Part shown: positions 60,096 through 64,000 of the stretch, piece by piece
Numbering within the stretch: position 1 is the first letter of the stretch
Layout: each line of letters starts with the position of its first letter
NCBI RefSeq assembly: GCF_021728535.1
Contig: NZ_JAKKDU010000020.1
Location: 1-64,000 of the forward strand
Direction: 5' to 3'
DNA: 64,000 bases
Origin: Wocania arenilitoris
GTDB taxonomy: Bacteria; Bacteroidota; Bacteroidia; Flavobacteriales; Flavobacteriaceae
Translations under genes and position numbers: made by a program
The notes under the pieces: generated by a model
Told to the model about the DNA's origin: nothing
Database searches by the model: none
Seen by the model: the letters and a program-made list of their open reading frames with translations, nothing else

Positions 60096-63000
60096 ATGGC
60101 AAGAAAACAAGATAAGAATACAGTAAAGAGGTTTAATAAAATCTCAATTGGTTTAGCATCGCCAGAATCTATTTTAGCAGAATCTAGAGGTGAAGTTTTA
60201 AAACCAGAAACTATCAATTATAGAACGCACAAACCCGAACGTGATGGTTTGTTCTGTGAGCGTATTTTTGGTCCTGTTAAGGATTACGAGTGTGCTTGCG
60301 GTAAGTATAAAAGAATCCGTTATAAAGGTATTGTATGCGACCGTTGTGGTGTTGAGGTAACTGAAAAGAAAGTACGTAGAGATAGAGTAGGGCATATTAA
60401 CTTAGTTGTTCCTGTAGCTCATATTTGGTACTTTCGTTCACTACCAAACAAAATTGGCTATTTATTAGGTTTACCATCTAAGAAATTAGATATGATTATT
60501 TACTACGAACGTTATGTAGTTATTCAACCTGGTAATGCTAAAAATGAAGAAGGCGAACCAATTCAAAAAATGGATTTCCTTACAGAAGAAGAATACTTAA
60601 ATATTCTAGAATCACTTCCTCAAGAAAATCAATATTTAGATGATACAGACCCAGAAAAGTTTATTGCTAAAATGGGAGCTGAATGTTTAATTGAGCTTTT
60701 ATCAAGAATTGATTTAGAAGGATTATCTTACGAATTACGCCATAAAGCAAATACTGAAACATCTAAACAACGTAAAACAGAAGCGCTAAAACGTTTACAA
60801 GTTGTTGAGGCATTACGTGAATCTAATAATAACAGAGAGAATCGTCCAGAATGGATGATTATGAAAGTTATTCCAATCATTCCACCAGAATTACGTCCGT
60901 TAGTGCCATTAGATGGTGGACGTTTTGCAACATCTGATTTAAATGACTTATACCGTCGTGTAATTATCCGTAACAACCGTCTTAAAAGATTGGTTGAAAT
61001 TAAGGCTCCAGAAGTAATTTTACGTAATGAAAAGCGTATGTTACAAGAGTCTGTGGATTCTTTATTCGATAACACACGTAAGTCATCAGCTGTAAAAACA
61101 GATTCTAATAGACCATTAAAATCATTATCAGATTCACTTAAAGGTAAGCAAGGGCGTTTTCGTCAAAACTTACTTGGTAAGCGTGTTGATTATTCTGCCC
61201 GTTCTGTAATTGTTGTTGGTCCAGAATTAAAATTATTCGAATGTGGATTGCCTAAAAATATGGCAGCTGAGTTATACAAACCTTTTGTCATTAGAAAACT
61301 CATTGAAAGAGGTATTGTTAAAACAGTAAAATCTGCAAAGAAAATTATAGATAAAAGAGAGCCAGTGGTTTGGGATATTTTGGAAAATGTTCTTAAAGGA
61401 CATCCAGTATTACTAAACCGTGCCCCTACATTACACCGTTTAGGTATACAAGCTTTCCAACCAAAATTAATTGAAGGAAAAGCAATTCAGTTACACCCAT
61501 TGGTGTGTACAGCATTTAATGCGGATTTTGATGGTGACCAAATGGCAGTACATTTACCATTAGGACCAGAGGCTATTTTAGAATGTCAATTATTAATGTT
61601 GGCATCTCATAATATTTTAAATCCAGCAAACGGTTCTCCAGTAACAGTACCTTCTCAGGATATGGTTCTAGGGTTATATTACATGACTAAGTTGCGTAAA
61701 TCTACTCCGGAAGCACCTATTAAAGGTGAAGGATTAACATTTTATTCTCCAGAAGAAGTTGTTATAGCTTTTAATGAGAAAAAAGTAGATTTAAATGCTG
61801 GAATAAAAGTTAGAACTATTGATATTAATAACGAAGGCAAACTTGATAGAATGATTGTTGAAACTACTGTTGGTCGTGTGCTATTTAATCAGTATGTACC
61901 TCAAGCAGCAGGATATATCAATCAAGTATTAACTAAAAAATCGTTAAGAGATATTATTGGAAATATTCTTAAAGTAACCTCAGTTCCAGAAACTGCAGAT
62001 TTCTTAGATGCCATTAGAACTTTAGGATTTAAGTTTGCATTTCAAGGAGGATTATCATTTAGTTTAGGTGATATTATTATTCCGCCAGAAAAGCAAGGTA
62101 TGATTGATAAAGCCAATGGTTTGGTTGACGGTATTACTGGAAACTATAACATGGGACTTATTACAAATAATGAGCGTTATAACCAAGTAATTGATATCTG
62201 GACGTCTACTAATGCGGAATTGACAGAGTTGTCAATGAAGCGTATTAGAGAAGACCAACAAGGATTTAATTCGGTATTTATGATGCTTGATTCTGGAGCT
62301 CGTGGATCTAAAGAACAGATTCGTCAGCTTACAGGTATGCGTGGATTAATGGCAAAACCTAAAAAATCTAACGCAGGTGGTGGAGAAATTATTGAGAACC
62401 CGATTCTTTCTAACTTTAAAGAAGGGCTTTCTATTTTAGAATATTTTATTTCTACTCACGGTGCACGTAAAGGTCTTGCCGATACCGCACTAAAAACTGC
62501 CGATGCTGGTTATTTAACACGTCGTTTAGTTGATGTTTCTCAAGATGTTATTATTAACACAGAAGATTGTGGTACATTAAGAGGTGTTGAAGTTGAGCCA
62601 TTAAAGAAGAATGATGAAGTTGTTGAAACTTTACAAGAAAGAATTGTTGGACGCGTATCTTTAAATGATGTTTATAATCCATTAACTGATGAGTTTTTAG
62701 TGGCTGCAGGTCAGTTAATTGAAGATGATATTGCAAAAGCTATTGAAGCATCTCCAATTGAAACTTTAGAAGTGCGTTCCGCATTAAGTTGTGAGGCTTT
62801 ACAAGGTATTTGTGCCAAGTGTTATGGACGTAATTTGGCTACTGGAAAAATGGTACAACGTGGTGAAGCTGTTGGTGTAGTTGCAGCACAGTCTATTGGA
62901 GAACCTGGTACTCAGTTAACATTACGTACATTCCACGTAGGTGGTATTGCAGGTAACATTTCTGAAGAAAATAAATTAGCCGTTAAATTTGGTGGTATTG

Positions 63001-64000
63001 CAGAAATTGAAGATTTAAAAACGGTTAAGGGTCAAGATGCAGAGGGTAATGATGTTGATATTGTTATTTCTCGTACATCTGAGATTAAATTAACAGATAA
63101 GAAAACAGGCATTGTTTTAAGCACAAATAATATTCCTTATGGTTCTACTATTTATGTTAAAAATGGTCAAGAGTTAAGCAAAGGTGATGTTGTTTGTATG
63201 TGGGATCCATATAATGGTGTAATTATTTCAGAATTTGCAGGTAAAGTTAAATATGAAAATATTGAGCAAGGTATTACTTACCAAGTAGAGATTGATGAGC
63301 AAACTGGTTTCCAAGAAAAAGTAATTTCAGAATCAAGAAATAAGAAGTTAATACCAACACTTCATATTGAAGATTCTAAAGGAAAAACAATTCGTTCTTA
63401 CAATTTACCAGTTGGAGCACATTTAATGATAGACGATGGAGAGAAAATTAATATTGGTAAAATATTAGTTAAAATTCCTCGTAAATCTGCAAAAGCAGGC
63501 GATATTACTGGTGGTTTACCTCGTGTAACCGAATTATTCGAAGCGCGTAACCCATCTAATCCAGCAGTAGTAAGTGAGATTGATGGTGTGGTTTCTTTTG
63601 GAAAAATTAAAAGAGGTAACCGCGAAATTATTGTAGAATCTAAATTAGGTGAAATCAAGAAATACTTAGTAAAATTATCAAATCAGATTCTTGTACAAGA
63701 AAATGATTATGTAAAAGCAGGTATGCCTTTATCTGATGGTTCTATTACACCTAATGATATTTTAAATATTAAAGGCCCTTCTGCGGTTCAGCAATATTTG
63801 GTTAACGAAGTACAGGAAGTATATCGTTTACAAGGTGTAAAAATTAACGATAAGCACTTTGAGGTTGTTGTAAGACAAATGATGCGTAAGGTTAGAATTA
63901 TTGATTCTGGCGATACTATTTTCTTAGAAGATCAATTGGCTCATAAAGCTGATTTCATTAAAGAAAATGATGAAATTTTCGGAATGAAAGTGATTGAAGA
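60096..64000 (+). CDS. rpoC: DNA-directed RNA polymerase subunit beta' (runs off window)
   Basis: The first 1301 codons of the beta' subunit are present; roughly the last tenth lies outside the window. The N-terminal zinc-binding region ([25 protein letters not shown]) is near residue 68. The catalytic NADFDGD motif that holds the active-site magnesium is at 475-481 (61518-61538). A second zinc site ([14 protein letters not shown]) lies near residue 900. No frameshift is seen. It shares the operon with rpoB. Confidence 0.98.
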   Translation, partial: MARKQDKNTVKRFNKISIGLASPESILAESRGEVLKPETINYRTHKPERDGLFCERIFGPVKDYECACGKYKRIRYKGIVCDRCGVEVTEKKVRRDRVGHINLVVPVAHIWYFRSLPNKIGYLLGLPSKKLDMIIYYERYVVIQPGNAKNEEGEPIQKMDFLTEEEYLNILESLPQENQYLDDTDPEKFIAKMGAECLIELLSRIDLEGLSYELRHKANTETSKQRKTEALKRLQVVEALRESNNNRENRPEWMIMKVIPIIPPELRPLVPLDGGRFATSDLNDLYRRVIIRNNRLKRLVEIKAPEVILRNEKRMLQESVDSLFDNTRKSSAVKTDSNRPLKSLSDSLKGKQGRFRQNLLGKRVDYSARSVIVVGPELKLFECGLPKNMAAELYKPFVIRKLIERGIVKTVKSAKKIIDKREPVVWDILENVLKGHPVLLNRAPTLHRLGIQAFQPKLIEGKAIQLHPLVCTAFNADFDGDQMAVHLPLGPEAILECQLLMLASHNILNPANGSPVTVPSQDMVLGLYYMTKLRKSTPEAPIKGEGLTFYSPEEVVIAFNEKKVDLNAGIKVRTIDINNEGKLDRMIVETTVGRVLFNQYVPQAAGYINQVLTKKSLRDIIGNILKVTSVPETADFLDAIRTLGFKFAFQGGLSFSLGDIIIPPEKQGMIDKANGLVDGITGNYNMGLITNNERYNQVIDIWTSTNAELTELSMKRIREDQQGFNSVFMMLDSGARGSKEQIRQLTGMRGLMAKPKKSNAGGGEIIENPILSNFKEGLSILEYFISTHGARKGLADTALKTADAGYLTRRLVDVSQDVIINTEDCGTLRGVEVEPLKKNDEVVETLQERIVGRVSLNDVYNPLTDEFLVAAGQLIEDDIAKAIEASPIETLEVRSALSCEALQGICAKCYGRNLATGKMVQRGEAVGVVAAQSIGEPGTQLTLRTFHVGGIAGNISEENKLAVKFGGIAEIEDLKTVKGQDAEGNDVDIVISRTSEIKLTDKKTGIVLSTNNIPYGSTIYVKNGQELSKGDVVCMWDPYNGVIISEFAGKVKYENIEQGITYQVEIDEQTGFQEKVISESRNKKLIPTLHIEDSKGKTIRSYNLPVGAHLMIDDGEKINIGKILVKIPRKSAKAGDITGGLPRVTELFEARNPSNPAVVSEIDGVVSFGKIKRGNREIIVESKLGEIKKYLVKLSNQILVQENDYVKAGMPLSDGSITPNDILNIKGPSAVQQYLVNEVQEVYRLQGVKINDKHFEVVVRQMMRKVRIIDSGDTIFLEDQLAHKADFIKENDEIFGMKVIE

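Overview
This window is a low-GC chromosomal segment of a Bacteroidota bacterium, almost certainly a member of the Flavobacteriaceae, although the genus cannot be fixed from sequence alone. The support is a tmRNA with the tag GENNYALAA, many promoters of the TAnnTTTG type, almost no Shine-Dalgarno sequences, frequent TTG starts, and typical family content (DUF1343/NamZ lipoprotein, DUF2851, DUF1361, O-antigen translocases, and tRNA-Thr/Tyr/Gly/Thr upstream of tuf).

Layout. Positions 1-1172 are a degraded chromosomal flank: an IS630-type element has inserted into an IS1595-type transposase gene, followed by a cluster of short inverted repeats. Positions 1173-8320 are an integrative element of about 7.1 kb inserted into the 3' end of ssrA. 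It is bounded by a 15-bp direct repeat. It carries a tyrosine integrase, an unrecognised 441-aa protein, two small DNA-binding proteins, an SF3 helicase of the P4/D5 type, a zinc-ribbon/Toprim primase-like protein, and two small distal genes. There are no capsid, large-terminase or conjugation genes. A 51-bp inverted repeat (45/51 identical, 24 bp perfect) encloses everything except the integrase. This is the most unusual part of the window and looks like a small satellite or island type of mobile element.

Positions 8307-17800 hold ssrA, a saccharopine/alanine dehydrogenase-like enzyme, small membrane proteins, a creD operon with an apparent TACTTTG-N5-CAAAGTA operator, kdsA and typA. Positions 17944-28174 are a surface-polysaccharide locus: two tandem O-antigen translocases, four GT2 glycosyltransferases, a phosphoethanolamine-transferase-like protein, a polytopic GT-C-like protein and a 2OG-Fe(II) oxygenase. 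Positions 28171-48803 are mixed chromosomal genes: ftsE, a large TPR protein with an outer-membrane barrel, DUF1287, a methyltransferase, GDPD, a NamZ-like muramidase, a LolC/E-type permease, a CBS-like PLP enzyme, a K+ channel, an alanine symporter and an acyl-CoA dehydrogenase. There is also a small graveyard of decayed genes at about 41.9-42.4 kb.

Positions 49191-64000 are the translation/transcription core: rpsU (with a strong Shine-Dalgarno sequence, exceptional here), xerC, hpf, four tRNAs, tuf, tRNA-Trp, secE, nusG, rplK, rplA, rplJ, rplL, rpoB and the start of rpoC, which runs off the end. At least five copies of one dispersed repeat, two copies of another, and several small hairpin repeats occupy intergenic spaces.
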